From positions 1-64,000 of the forward strand of contig CALFUT010000028.1 of assembly GCA_937929805.1 (NCBI GenBank): a stretch of 64,000 nt of DNA. The letters are read 5' to 3'. The translations under genes were made by a program, and so were the position numbers. Below the pieces are notes generated by a model, which had not been told where the DNA came from, made no database searches, and was given only the letters and a program-made list of their open reading frames with translations. Below are positions 43,749 through 53,300 of the stretch, piece after piece (the stretch's first letter is position 1; every line of letters begins with the position of its first letter). Source of the DNA: an uncultured Pirellulaceae bacterium (lineage in GTDB: Bacteria; Planctomycetota; Planctomycetia; Pirellulales; Pirellulaceae).

Positions 43749-44219
43749 TCAAGATTGCTGAGCCGCTTTGTTGGAGCGATGGAAAGTGAACGGCTGAGGA
43801 TCCTGCGCTTGATGTGGATGCTCACTGCCGGCATAAATTTTCAACTTGGACAACATCTGTCGGCCGATCTTGTTCTTCGGCAGCATCCGACGTACAGCAT
43901 CGTGCATCACCTTTTCGGGGCGACGCTGGATGCGATCAGATGCTTTTTCACTGCGCTGGCCGGTGTAACCGGTGTACCAGCGGTACTCTTTCTGAGCCCA
44001 CTTGTTACCGGTGAATTTGACCTTGTCGCAGTTGGTCAGGACCACAAAGTCGCCCGTGTCCATGTTCGGACTGTAATTAGGTCGATGCTTGCCCATCAAA
44101 ACAGTGGCGATATCGGAAGCCATGCGACCAACGATTTGGTCGGTGCCATCAACGATGTACCAATTCTTTTCACCGAGTTCGGTATCTGTCTGCGGGTTGT
44201 ATGATTTCGTGCCGGGCAC
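43749..44219 (-). CDS. rplM: 50S ribosomal protein L13
   Basis: 156 residues from the GTG at 44219 (VPGTKSYNPQTDTELGEKNW), chosen because GGAGAAG ends just before it with a six-base spacer; a TTG at 44231 would include that ribosome site in the coding region. L13 blocks: NWYIVDGTDQIVGRMASDIA, GKHRPNYSPNMDTGDFVVLT, RWYTGYTGQRSEK, RRPEKVMHDAVRRMLPKNK, GRQMLSKLKIYAG. Large-subunit assembly protein. First gene of the L13-S9 operon. Confidence 0.97.
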   Translation of the reverse strand: MPGTKSYNPQTDTELGEKNWYIVDGTDQIVGRMASDIATVLMGKHRPNYSPNMDTGDFVVLTNCDKVKFTGNKWAQKEYRWYTGYTGQRSEKASDRIQRRPEKVMHDAVRRMLPKNKIGRQMLSKLKIYAGSEHPHQAQDPQPFTFHRSNKAAQQS

Positions 44220-44803
44220 AATCTTCTCCAAGCCTGCGAAGGCATTTCAGTTTTAACATAGTGAGAGGCGAGCAATCCAAGTCCGCGTTCAGCCGACATT
44301 CCTTGCGGGCCATCGCGATAAGATCAAACGGTTACCGAGCGTAGCGGCAGCCCAACGCAATGTCTTGCGACATCGAGCCACCGTAGCGAGCGGATTTTTG
44401 GAAGCAGAATCCAGCTGGAATCGGCCCAAAGTCCTCAAATCAGAATCGCAAAGTTTAACGACATCCCCGATCGCTCACAAGGGTTAACCGGGGCAAAATG
44501 TCGTTGTTTTCCCGCGAAAGAACCGCTTCCAATCTGTCGGAAGAAGTGACCCGTTCGAAGGGTCAGACTTTGCGAACCGACCCAACATCGTCACCCCGGC
44601 GACGAGACCGGGATGAGTTGTCACAAAATCCGGTTAGACGACACAATCGACCCATTTTAACATTCAAAACGTTGATTTTGTGCCGTTCAACCACGGCCGA
44701 AACGTTTTCGATCGCGGGATAACCCACATTCTGACGTGAACTCGCTCGATTGGCCGATTGGCCGAGCTGAGAATCTAAACTGAGAATGGGATGAGACTTA
44801 ATC
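44220..44803. other. Intergenic region, no gene seen
   Basis: 584 bases between rplM (minus) and the small plus-strand gene. Open frames 44498-44722 (+) and 44563-44856 (-) overlap each other, are rich in Arg and Ser, and have no family match. The promoter of rplM-rpsI is expected near 44220-44300. Confidence 0.5.
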
Positions 44804-45175
44804 GTGGAACCGACGGACGGAATGAACACCGGATCGACTGAAGCTTGGGCCGCCAATTTGTTGGGACAACCGGCGTTGGGGCTGTTTGTGGCTCCCGAGG
44901 CTGATTCGTACGCTGCCCCCGAGGTCGAGCCACCGATTTCGGCGGAGGTGATCGACGCGTTTTCCGCAGCGACGGGTTGGGTGATCGGTTTTGAAGAATC
45001 TAGTGCCAGTTTCGAGCAGCGGGTGCAGGAAGGCAGTCCTCATCCTACCGGCGGCAAGCTGAAGATTATCGACATGAGCCCCAGTTGGCCTGCGAGAACC
45101 CCAACGGCTCATCGGGCCAAATGCGATCGGTTTGTTGCCGCGCTGAACGAGCTAATTTCCTTCGACGGCGAGTGA
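44804..45175 (+). CDS. Hypothetical protein, possible stand-alone sensory/phosphatase N-domain
   Basis: 123 residues from the GTG at 44804 (an ATG at 44822 is the alternative). The composition is protein-like: LLGQPALGLFVAPEADSYAA, PPISAEVIDAFSAATGWVIG, KLKIIDMSPSWPARTPTAHR, AKCDRFVAALNELI. The last two blocks resemble, from memory only, N-terminal regions preceding SpoIIE/PP2C phosphatase domains in planctomycetes, but no phosphatase domain follows. It might be a remnant or an independent small protein. No signal peptide or span. A tRNA gene lies about 200 bases downstream. Confidence 0.55.
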   Translation: MEPTDGMNTGSTEAWAANLLGQPALGLFVAPEADSYAAPEVEPPISAEVIDAFSAATGWVIGFEESSASFEQRVQEGSPHPTGGKLKIIDMSPSWPARTPTAHRAKCDRFVAALNELISFDGE

Positions 45176-45380
45176 TCGAACTTTCAAAGCCAAGGTCTTA
45201 GATCGGCGGGAGCCAACGGACTTCTTTGGGAGAGACGCGGGTTCGTGCCGGTTTTGCCGTTTAAGTTTTCGTGGCGGTTTGCTCCGACCGAAAAACGTTT
45301 TAGCTCGATGGTTTTTACGGGCGATCATCATCTTGACCAAAGCCCAGTCGGCTACCTAGACTGATGGCCTCGCACAGCAT

Positions 45381-45467
45381 GCGGTTGTGGCGGAATTGGC
45401 AGACGCGCTAGACTAAGGATCTAGTGACCTATTACTGGTCGTGGAGGTTCAAATCCTCTCAGCCGCA
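45381..45467 (+). tRNA. tRNA-Leu, anticodon AAG
   Basis: 87 bases. The acceptor stem GCGGTTG pairs with CAGCCGC (one G-T pair), the discriminator is A, and CCA is not encoded. The anticodon stem CTAGA/TCTAG encloses the loop CTAAGGA, giving anticodon AAG. A long variable arm (GACC...GGTC) and the T-arm (GGAGG-TTCAAAT-CCTCT) mark a class II leucine tRNA. Anticodon A34 in Leu tRNAs is uncommon in bacteria. Confidence 0.9.
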
Positions 45468-45971
45468 CTTCGGTTTTCCCGTGTAGATCCAAAAAACACG
45501 GATGTCTATCTCTTCTTTATGACCTGTCGACGCTCGGCGGTGCTGCTTGGTTTCATGTTTGCGGGGTTCGGTTCGTACAGGATTTGCGCGGAAACAGGAT
45601 GCAATTCATCTGACTGACCTTTCGTTTGCCGGCAACACATCCAAAGCACATAGCTTTCCCGAATCAAGCTCACCTTTTCTCGAGCCTATCGAGTTGTGAG
45701 TAAAATTGGGGGCCAAACGACGGACGGAAAAGAAAAACACAGAGCGGCACAGTCGCTCTGTGTTTCGAGCCCAACCTTTGGGAACTTTTAGTAGACTCAA
45801 AAGAAATCCAGACAGGATTGACATGATGAACAGGATTTTGGCGTGCAAGAAATCCTGTCAATCATGTTGCTCCTGTCAAAACCTCAATGGTTGCAGCCTT
45901 GGAGCGAAAGACGACTGTGACTAAACCAACACGCTGGGAAGCCGCGGGCTCTATAAACACTACCCGCATCG
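45468..45971. other. Intergenic region with a dispersed inverted repeat
   Basis: 504 bases after tRNA-Leu. Minus-strand open frames (45606-45861) are byproducts of the repeat element at 45793-45878. No gene found. Confidence 0.5.
45793..45878. repeat. Dispersed GACAGGATT inverted repeat, copy 1
   Basis: The left arm GACAGGATTGACATGATG (45811-45838 in full) and the right arm (45850-45877) pair at about 23 of 28 positions. The flank GACTCAAAAGAAATCCAGA (45793-45811) also occurs, reversed, beside copy 2 at 54870-54958. Elements of this GACAGGATT...AATCCTGTC form are found between genes in many bacteria. Confidence 0.9.
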
Positions 45972-46583
45972 CTAAACTGACGCTGGGATCGCCGCACTAT
46001 GAGAAGGTGGTACTGGCACCGATGCCGCGGCAGTCTGGCCAGCTTGAGTGATTCGCTTGAGTCCCATGTTTTGCTGATCCTGCATGTTTGCTTCGACCTT
46101 CTCGACCCCGTCAGCAGTGATCGATAGTTGCCCACTTTCTTCACGCATGACCCATCCCTTTTGCTGAAAAAACCACAGGTGGAAATAGAGGACTTCGGCG
46201 GGGAGTCCCATCATCGATTCCAGCGTGCCGGTACCAATTCCGGGCGTCTTCATGTTGCGTCGGCGTTGAGCGTAAAAAAGAGACAGCATGCGTTGCCGAT
46301 CTGCTGCGTCACTACTCAAGTGACCCGTTTCCTGCATCAGTGCGGAGTTTTGGTCCCGCTGATATTCGTAGTCGGCATCGTATTCAGCGCGGGCGGCAGG
46401 ATCGGACAGAGTCTCGTACGCCTCGACCAGTTGCGAGAAAGTCTTTGCGTCTCCATGCTCGGAACTGTCGGGGTGATGGCGTTTCGCCAAGTAGCGAAAG
46501 ATGCGTTCGACGGTCGCCGTGGATGCGTTCGAGCTAACTTCAAGCAATTCGTAGTAGTCAACGAAATCTGGGTCGATGGCCAT
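45972..46583 (-). CDS. J-domain (DnaJ-like) protein with helical C-terminus
   Basis: 203 residues from the ATG at 46583 (MAIDPDFVDYYELLEVSSNA). The J domain is residues 8-75: YYELLEVSSNASTATVERIF, HPD at 37-39 in RHHPDSS, and FSQLVEAYETLSDPAARAEY. J domains stimulate the ATPase of DnaK. The Gly/Phe and Cys-rich regions of true DnaJ are missing, so this is a specialised co-chaperone. The C-terminal ~100 residues (LPAEVLYFHLWFFQQKGWVM, GQLSITADGVEKVEANM) look like a winged helix. Partner and client unknown. The frame extends upstream to 46622 without a ribosome site. Confidence 0.85.
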   Translation of the reverse strand: MAIDPDFVDYYELLEVSSNASTATVERIFRYLAKRHHPDSSEHGDAKTFSQLVEAYETLSDPAARAEYDADYEYQRDQNSALMQETGHLSSDAADRQRMLSLFYAQRRRNMKTPGIGTGTLESMMGLPAEVLYFHLWFFQQKGWVMREESGQLSITADGVEKVEANMQDQQNMGLKRITQAGQTAAASVPVPPSHSAAIPASV

Positions 46584-46934
46584 AACAAGATCAACAAATG
46601 AATGAACAGAAAACGCCCGCACTCAAGATCTTGATGCGGAAAATGCGTGACGTGGAATCGTAGGACGCATTTTTGGTTGCAAGCCAATGGGCGTCCAATT
46701 CATGTGAATTTCCGAATGGATCAGAACGGTTGTTCAGGCATTGCGGAATATTTAGGCGACAGGGCTGTAATCCGCGGCCGGATTGCGGATAGGATCTTGT
46801 TCGCCATCAGACCCAGCGGGGAACTGATCAGCGGCTTTTTCGTTCGCTTTTCAAGACTGTTAGTGATTAGCTTTTCTGTTAGAAAGTCGTGGCCAACGTG
46901 CGATGGCGGTAACGTGTTGTAGGAATGCAAGAAG
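46584..46934. other. Divergent intergenic region
   Basis: 351 bases between the J-domain gene (minus) and dinB (plus). Minor open frames only; no SOS box can be assigned with confidence near dinB. Confidence 0.45.
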
Positions 46935-48140
46935 TTGATCATCCATGTCGACATGGACGCTTTTTACGCGTCGGTTGAGATTCGTGACGCCCCGGAATTG
47001 CGTGGGCGTCCGGTGGTCGTTGGCGGTAGCTCATCGGGGCGAGGTGTGGTCTGTGCAGCCAGCTATGAAGCTCGAAAGTTCGGCGTTCACAGTGCGATGC
47101 CTGCTCGCCAAGCGATAAAGCGTTGTCCGAATGCTGTATTTCTAAAACCTCGGATGAGCCATTATGCAGTCGAGTCGCGAAAGATCCGCGAGATTTTTCA
47201 GCGGTACACGTCACTGGTCGAACCGTTGTCGCTTGATGAGGCATTCCTAGATGTTAGCGGCAGCGAGAGGCTGTTTGGTGACGGGGTGACGATTGCGAAG
47301 GCCATCAAGCAATCAATTCGCGACGAGTTGAATCTGCCCTGCTCTGCCGGAGTTGCTCCTAACAAATTTCTGGCCAAGGTTGCCAGTGATCTAGAAAAAC
47401 CAGATGGACTGACCGTGGTGCCGGCGGATGCCGTCGATGATTTTTTGGAACCGTTAAGTGTTTCTCGAGTTTGGGGTGTGGGCCCAAAGACGGAGGCACG
47501 ACTGCGTCCACTGGGAATTGATACGGTCGGTCAACTTCGTTCCCTGACGAAGAGTCAACTGGACCACGCGTTTGGAGCCAACGGGAATCACTTTTGGCGA
47601 TTGGCGCGTGGCTTGGATAGTCGTCCGGTTGTACCCGATCGCGTCGCTAAGTCTATTTCGCACGAGACGACATTTTCCCATGATGTTGATGACGCGGATG
47701 CATTGCGTGCGTGGCTACGAGAGCTGACCGATCAGGTTGGACGCAGGTTGCGGCGGCATGAGATCGTTGGTCGTACGGTCAAGTTAAAAATCAGGTACGA
47801 CGATTTTCGTACGCTTAGTCGCTCATGCACGATGCAAAAGCCAGAGTCATCCAGCGAAGCGTTGTGGCGTGAAGTTGCGCCGATGCTTGATCGGTTGCTG
47901 ACCGAGTCACAGCAAGCAGTTCGGCTGCTTGGGATGGGGATTGGTCAACTTAGTCAGCCCGGCAAGGTGCAGCAGCAATTGTTCGACGGTGAGGAATCGG
48001 GGCGTCAGCGTGAGTTGGACAAGACGCTCGACTCAATCCACGAACGGCTAGGGACGTCTGCCGTCAAACGAGCGTCCAGCGTCGAGCACGGGATCCGCTT
48101 TCGTTCAGGCCCAATGATCGACCCAAAAGATCAAAGTTGA
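46935..48140 (+). CDS. dinB: DNA polymerase IV
   Basis: 401 residues from a TTG at 46935; an in-frame TAG five codons upstream leaves no ATG. Y-family translesion polymerase. Catalytic Asp6 and Asp8 in HVDMDAFYASVE, Asp101-Glu102 in SLDEAFLDVSG, steric-gate Tyr11, the thumb HhH block VWGVGPKTEARLRPLGIDTV, and the little finger starting near RVAKSISHETTFSHD. No clamp-binding peptide of the usual QxxLF type is certain, but QQQLFDGEE at ~345 is a candidate beta-clamp motif. It copies past lesions at the cost of fidelity; often SOS-induced. Stand-alone gene. Confidence 0.95.
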   Translation: MIIHVDMDAFYASVEIRDAPELRGRPVVVGGSSSGRGVVCAASYEARKFGVHSAMPARQAIKRCPNAVFLKPRMSHYAVESRKIREIFQRYTSLVEPLSLDEAFLDVSGSERLFGDGVTIAKAIKQSIRDELNLPCSAGVAPNKFLAKVASDLEKPDGLTVVPADAVDDFLEPLSVSRVWGVGPKTEARLRPLGIDTVGQLRSLTKSQLDHAFGANGNHFWRLARGLDSRPVVPDRVAKSISHETTFSHDVDDADALRAWLRELTDQVGRRLRRHEIVGRTVKLKIRYDDFRTLSRSCTMQKPESSSEALWREVAPMLDRLLTESQQAVRLLGMGIGQLSQPGKVQQQLFDGEESGRQRELDKTLDSIHERLGTSAVKRASSVEHGIRFRSGPMIDPKDQS

Positions 48141-48432
48141 AGCATCGTTTCGAGTCCTGCGGGGTAGATCGCCTGTTGTTTGTGGCGAGTAGAGGCACCG
48201 AACGACGTCGATTCGGTTGCTCGCTTGGTGAGCTTGATCGGCAATGATGGCGGTTTATTTGGCATTGTTTGGCCATAAACAACGCGAAACGCGGTGCTTT
48301 GGGATCAGTAGCGTTAACTTCCAATTTTTTTTCATTAATCGGTTGATAAAGGGTGGCTGGTTACCTTAGAATTGGTTTCTTGAAACCAGTTTCACGCTTT
48401 CGAGCCGCATATATTCAACGAGAGATTGTTCT

Positions 48433-50031
48433 ATGAAAAAACAGCTTAAATTTTTAATTGCCGCCGGTGCCATAATGTTGATGCCCGGGCTCGCGCTTGG
48501 TCAAGCAACATTTACCGGTAGTGGCGACGGGTCGACTTGGAGCGATGCGGCCAACTGGGACGTGGGAGTACCCGCCGGTGCAGACGCAAACATTGGTGAT
48601 GGGTTTACTGTCACGCTCGCAACCGATCAGGCGGTCAACGACGTCAATCTGGTCGGCGATGCAAACACGGGCACTGCGGCTCCGGGCACGGCGACCCTAA
48701 ATCAAACTGCCGGAATTTTGACGACCGCCAGTTGGATGAAGATTGGAGGCGAAGTCGGTGGAACGACAAGCAATGGTACTTACAACCTTTCAGGCTCCGC
48801 CCAGGCAGTCGGGCAATCATTTGTTCAAGTCGGTTTCAACGGCGGAACTGGATTTCTTTCCATTTCTGATTCCGCCAACTTCGAGGCATCAGCCGGATTG
48901 AACATCGCAGGTGGAAATGTCGACGTCGCTGACGTTGGACAAAATTCCATTGGCACTTTAGAAGTTTCTGGTATGGCCACCGTTACTGCAGACCGGATCA
49001 ACATGGGTGGAGCAGGATCAACGGCAACCGTTAATCAGACAGGTGGAACCGTGACCTCGAACAACTGGGTTGCAATCGCCAATTTTGGTGCCGGCGGAAC
49101 AGCTACATACAACATCTCTGCGGGTTCGGTTTCGGCCAACAATGGTAATTTTGCGGTCGGACAAGAAGGCAATGGAACGCTTAACGTGTCGGGAACCGGC
49201 GCGGTATCGCAGGCTGGTTCCTTGTTCGCAGTTGGTGGGCTCTTGGAGCCGGGCGGCTTCAGTCAAGACGGTAACGGGGTGTTGAACATCACGGGGTCGT
49301 CAGCGACAGTCTCTGCTGTAAATGTTCAAGTTGCCGGAACTGCCACATCAACCGGTACCGTAAGTTGGACCGCGGACTCTGGTGGCGTAACAACGGTCGT
49401 GTCAAGCGGCAACACTGAGTTTGGCCCCGGTACTTCTAACCTAGTGTTGGACTTGTCAGCAGACCCAGCGTCGGCAACTGCGGGAACCGAGTATCTGTTG
49501 GTCGACAATAGCGCTGCGGTGACAGGAACGTTTACTGGAATCGCTGAAGGTTCGACCGTCAGCATTGGCGGTGGGAACACGGGAACGATTAGTTACGTCG
49601 GTGGGGCAGATGGATTTGACATCGTAGTCACTGCCGGGGCCGGGGGCTCGGTAACGGGCGACTTTGATGGCGATGGCGATGTCGACTGCGATGACGTCGA
49701 CTTGTTTGCAGGAACGTTTGGCTCGATCGCAGGTGGAGCACCGGCTGACAGGGATCTGACTGGCGACGGCACGGTTGACTTGGCTGACGCCCTTCTGCAC
49801 ATTGAAACCTTGGTTGTCACCATGCCAAACGGCGTGACGGGAACTATCCGAGGCGACATAAACTGCGACGGAACCGTCAATGTTTTGGGGGATGCGTTCC
49901 CGCTGGTCGGGAACTTGGGTACCAACAGTGGCGCCGTGTACACTCAAGGTGATCTTAACTTTGATGGAGTCGTCAACGTTTTGGGCGACGCATTTACGTT
50001 GGTTGGGAATTTGGGTATGTCCAATGATTAG
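48433..50031 (+). CDS. Secreted beta-repeat protein with dockerin-like C-terminus
   Basis: 532 residues. Signal peptide MKKQLKFLIAAGAIMLMPGL ending near residue 24. Residues ~25-395 are low-complexity beta-helix-like repeats rich in Gly, Thr, Ser and Asn (GTATLNQTAGILTTASWMKI, GGTATYNISAGSVSANN, GNGTLNVSGTGAVSQAG), similar to passenger domains of autotransporters and planctomycete surface proteins. The end has calcium-type dockerin units: GDFDGDGDVDCDDVDLFAGT, TGDGTVDLADALLHIE, GDINCDGTVNVLGDAFPLVG and GDLNFDGVVNVLGDAFTLVG, then NLGM. The last two match the tail of the gene at 40840. Likely exported and surface-associated; ligand unknown. Confidence 0.82.
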   Translation: MKKQLKFLIAAGAIMLMPGLALGQATFTGSGDGSTWSDAANWDVGVPAGADANIGDGFTVTLATDQAVNDVNLVGDANTGTAAPGTATLNQTAGILTTASWMKIGGEVGGTTSNGTYNLSGSAQAVGQSFVQVGFNGGTGFLSISDSANFEASAGLNIAGGNVDVADVGQNSIGTLEVSGMATVTADRINMGGAGSTATVNQTGGTVTSNNWVAIANFGAGGTATYNISAGSVSANNGNFAVGQEGNGTLNVSGTGAVSQAGSLFAVGGLLEPGGFSQDGNGVLNITGSSATVSAVNVQVAGTATSTGTVSWTADSGGVTTVVSSGNTEFGPGTSNLVLDLSADPASATAGTEYLLVDNSAAVTGTFTGIAEGSTVSIGGGNTGTISYVGGADGFDIVVTAGAGGSVTGDFDGDGDVDCDDVDLFAGTFGSIAGGAPADRDLTGDGTVDLADALLHIETLVVTMPNGVTGTIRGDINCDGTVNVLGDAFPLVGNLGTNSGAVYTQGDLNFDGVVNVLGDAFTLVGNLGMSND

Positions 50032-50077
50032 TGATGTTCTGCAAGGCCTGATTGGCTGATGTGGATTGAAAACTAAT

Positions 50078-50113
50078 AGCTCGGTTTCGATGTCTCGATG
50101 CCGAGCTTTTTCT
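50078..50113 (+). terminator. Probable terminator after the secreted repeat protein
   Basis: AGCTCGG (50078-50084) pairs with CCGAGCT (50101-50107), around a 16-base loop, and is followed by TTTTTCTT. It lies 46 bases past the stop at 50031. The large loop lowers certainty. Confidence 0.6.
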
Positions 50114-50326
50114 TGCGCGTGAGGCGTTTATTGTTCCAAGAAAGTTGTTGGCTCGACCTGGCCAGCCAAAAAACTGATGGACTCATCACGCGATTTGGAA
50201 AACGGGTTAATTAGCCAGTGTTAGCTGGGAAAAATATTCACGACGACGATTGTTGGTGCGCTCGGCCCGCATGTTAAACTGTAGACTTACGTTGAAACGC
50301 GGTTTGCAAAACAATTACCAGAAAAT

Positions 50327-53300
50327 ATGCCAAGTTTACAGACCCCGAATCTCAAACATTCTGCTATGAAAAACGGCTTTCTCTTTTTCGCGATTTTCGC
50401 ATGCGTACTCGGGTCCGCTTCGGTTGATGCTCAACAGTCAGATCAAATTGGCAAAGAAAAATCCGGCAACGATAAACAGACTCTGTTTGCCCGTGTTGAG
50501 GATTCGCAAACCGGTATCAATTTCATCAGCCGATTGCTTCCCGATCATGCCTTCGCCTACCTGTACCACTCTGGGATGACCTGTAGTGGTCTGGCAGCGG
50601 GAGACTTAAATGGCGACGCTCGTCCTGACTTAGTGCTTGCCAACGGGCCCGGTTCCAATGCCGTTTACCTGCAAACGAACACGAATTTTCAGTTTAAGGA
50701 CGTGACCGCTGACATGGGCCAAGCGTTTGTTGGAAAGGACTCGTGGGCGTCGGGCGTTGCTCTGGCGGACGTAGATAACGATGGAGATTTGGACATCTAT
50801 TTGTGCAATTACGAAGCCCCCAATCAGTTATTCCTCAATCAGGCATCGACCGATGGAAAAGTACAATTCGAAGAATGTGCGACGGTTGCCGGAATCGGCA
50901 TCACCGACGCGTCGCACTTTGCAAATTTTTGCGACTACGACAACGATGGGGATCTCGACTTTTATTTACTGACTAACCGAGTCGAATCGCCGGAAGGCGG
51001 TCTATCGAAACTGCCGGTGGAGTTTGAACGTCCGGGCGTGCCGACCCTGTTGCCGGGCTTGGAGCGATACTATGGCATTTGGAAAGTCGATTTTGACAAT
51101 TGGGGAGTAGAACCGGTGGGGCGGCCGGACTACCTGTTCCGGAACGACGGGCCTGACGAACAAGGCCGCCCTCGTTTTACCGATGTTACGAAGACAGCCG
51201 GGATTGCCGGGCGAGGTGACGGGCTGTCGTGCACTTGGTTCGATTTCGACCTAGACGGCGATTCCGACCTGTACGTGTGCAACGATTTTATTTCCGAGGA
51301 CCGCTTCTACGTGAACAATGGTGACGGTACGTTTTCCAATCGAGTCAGCGAAACCATGGCGCACACGACTTGGTTTTCGATGGGGTCCAACTTTGGCGAT
51401 CTTGATAACGACGGCGATTTTGACTTGATGGTCGCCGACATGGCGGCAACCAGTCACTACAAATCGAAAGTGACGATGGGAATCATGGGCGGCATGGAGC
51501 AGCAGCGTGCCAACAACTCCAACCCACCGCAGTACATGCGTAATGCGTTGCACTTGAATGAGTCGAACGGAACGTTTCGCGAAGCTGCTTTCCTAGCAGG
51601 GCTTTCCAGTTCCGACTGGACGTGGGCCGTTAAATTGAACGACTTCGATTCTGACGGTCGGCTGGATGTGTTTCTGACCAATGGCGTCCCCCGAGAAATG
51701 AATCACTCGGACATTACCATCACCCAAGACATGCTCGTTGGAAAACACATGTGGGAGTTCTTTAAGGATGGCGAGATGCGGAAGGAGCAGAATCTCGCAT
51801 TTCGCAACGAGGGAGAACTCAAGTTTACTGACACCAGCAAAGATTGGGGGCTCGATCATGTTGGTGCTAGTTACGGAGCGGCAACGGCTGACTTTGACGG
51901 CGACGGTGACCTAGATTTGGTGGTGATGAACCTCGAGGAAAACGTTGCCGTTTATGAGAACAAGAGTGAAGGCAATTCTTGGTTGACGATCGGGCTCAAG
52001 GGAGTAACCGCAAACCGTTTCGGAGTCGGGGCGACCATCGAATTAATCGCGGGCGAACAGAAGTGGATTCGGCAGTTGCAGCCCGGTGTCGGTTATCATT
52101 CTTACGATCAGCCAATTTTGCATTTCGGTTTGGGGACGCTTGAACAAGTCGACCGTGCGATCGTGTACTGGCCCGGTGGTGAAAGGCAGGTTGTCGAAGA
52201 TCTGCAACTCAATCAACACCATGAAATTGCGCAATCGCAAGGTTCGCAGGATAAGTCTGTTGATGACTCCGACGCCGTCGAGGATTCTCCAATGTTCAAA
52301 GAATCTTTGGCGTTGGAAGATCTGTGGCATCAAGAAAATGACTTCGATGACTTTGGGCGACAGTTGTTGTTGCCGCATGAGCTTTCTAGCGAAGGGCCCT
52401 GCATGGCTTGGGCGGACGTGAATGGTGACTCGCACGCCGATGTTTTTGTTGGCAGTTCCGCAGGCAGTATCGCGGAACTTCGACTGGGCGATGGCAGAGG
52501 CAACTTCACGCCAGTGATGAGTTCCGTCTTCGCGAAAGATGCCGCTGCCGAAGACTCCGCCGCGCAGTTCGCGGATCTCGATGGAGACGGTGACCTAGAC
52601 CTGATCGTTGGGCGAGGGAGCTATGAGTTTGAAGCGGGGGACGCGTTGCAGCGAAACGCAATCTTTCTTAACGATGGCAGTGGAAAGTTCACTGAGTTGG
52701 CGGCAGACAAGTTCCCCGATACCGCCACCAATACGGGCGCGATTGCGATCTGCGATCTTGATCAAGACGGTGATGTGGACATGTTTTTGGGGACTCGCGT
52801 TCGAAATGGCGAGTACCCACTGTCGAACGCCAGCGAGATTTGGATGAACGAGAACGGGCAGTTCGTGGTCGCTACGAACGATGTTGTTTCAGGGCTGGAC
52901 GACTTAGGCATGGTGACAGATGCAAATTGGGCAGACATCGATGGCGATGGTTGGCAAGATCTAATCGTTTCACGTGAATGGAATTCGATTGCTGTCTTTT
53001 ACAATGACAATGGGAAACTGAGTTTGTCCAAGGATACGGGTGCGTTGGCGAAGCGAACCGGTTGGTGGGGCGCAGGTAGTTGCGGAGACATCGATGGTGA
53101 CGGGGATGTCGATATCTTGGGCTCCAATGTCGGCTTGAATACCAAATACAAAGCCAATTTGAAGAAACCGATGGTTGTCTTCTACGGCGATTTTGATGGC
53201 AGTGGAAAATCTCATATCGTTGAAGGGAAACAAGAGGGGAATGTCTGCTACCCGGAACGAGGACGAAGTTGTTCCTCCAACGCGATGCCGTTTATTCGAG

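Noticed and set aside
44498-44856. Open frames upstream of the 123-residue gene
   Set aside because: They overlap on opposite strands and are Arg/Ser-rich; no support for either.
45606-45861. Minus-strand open frames after tRNA-Leu
   Set aside because: Produced by the GACAGGATT repeat element.
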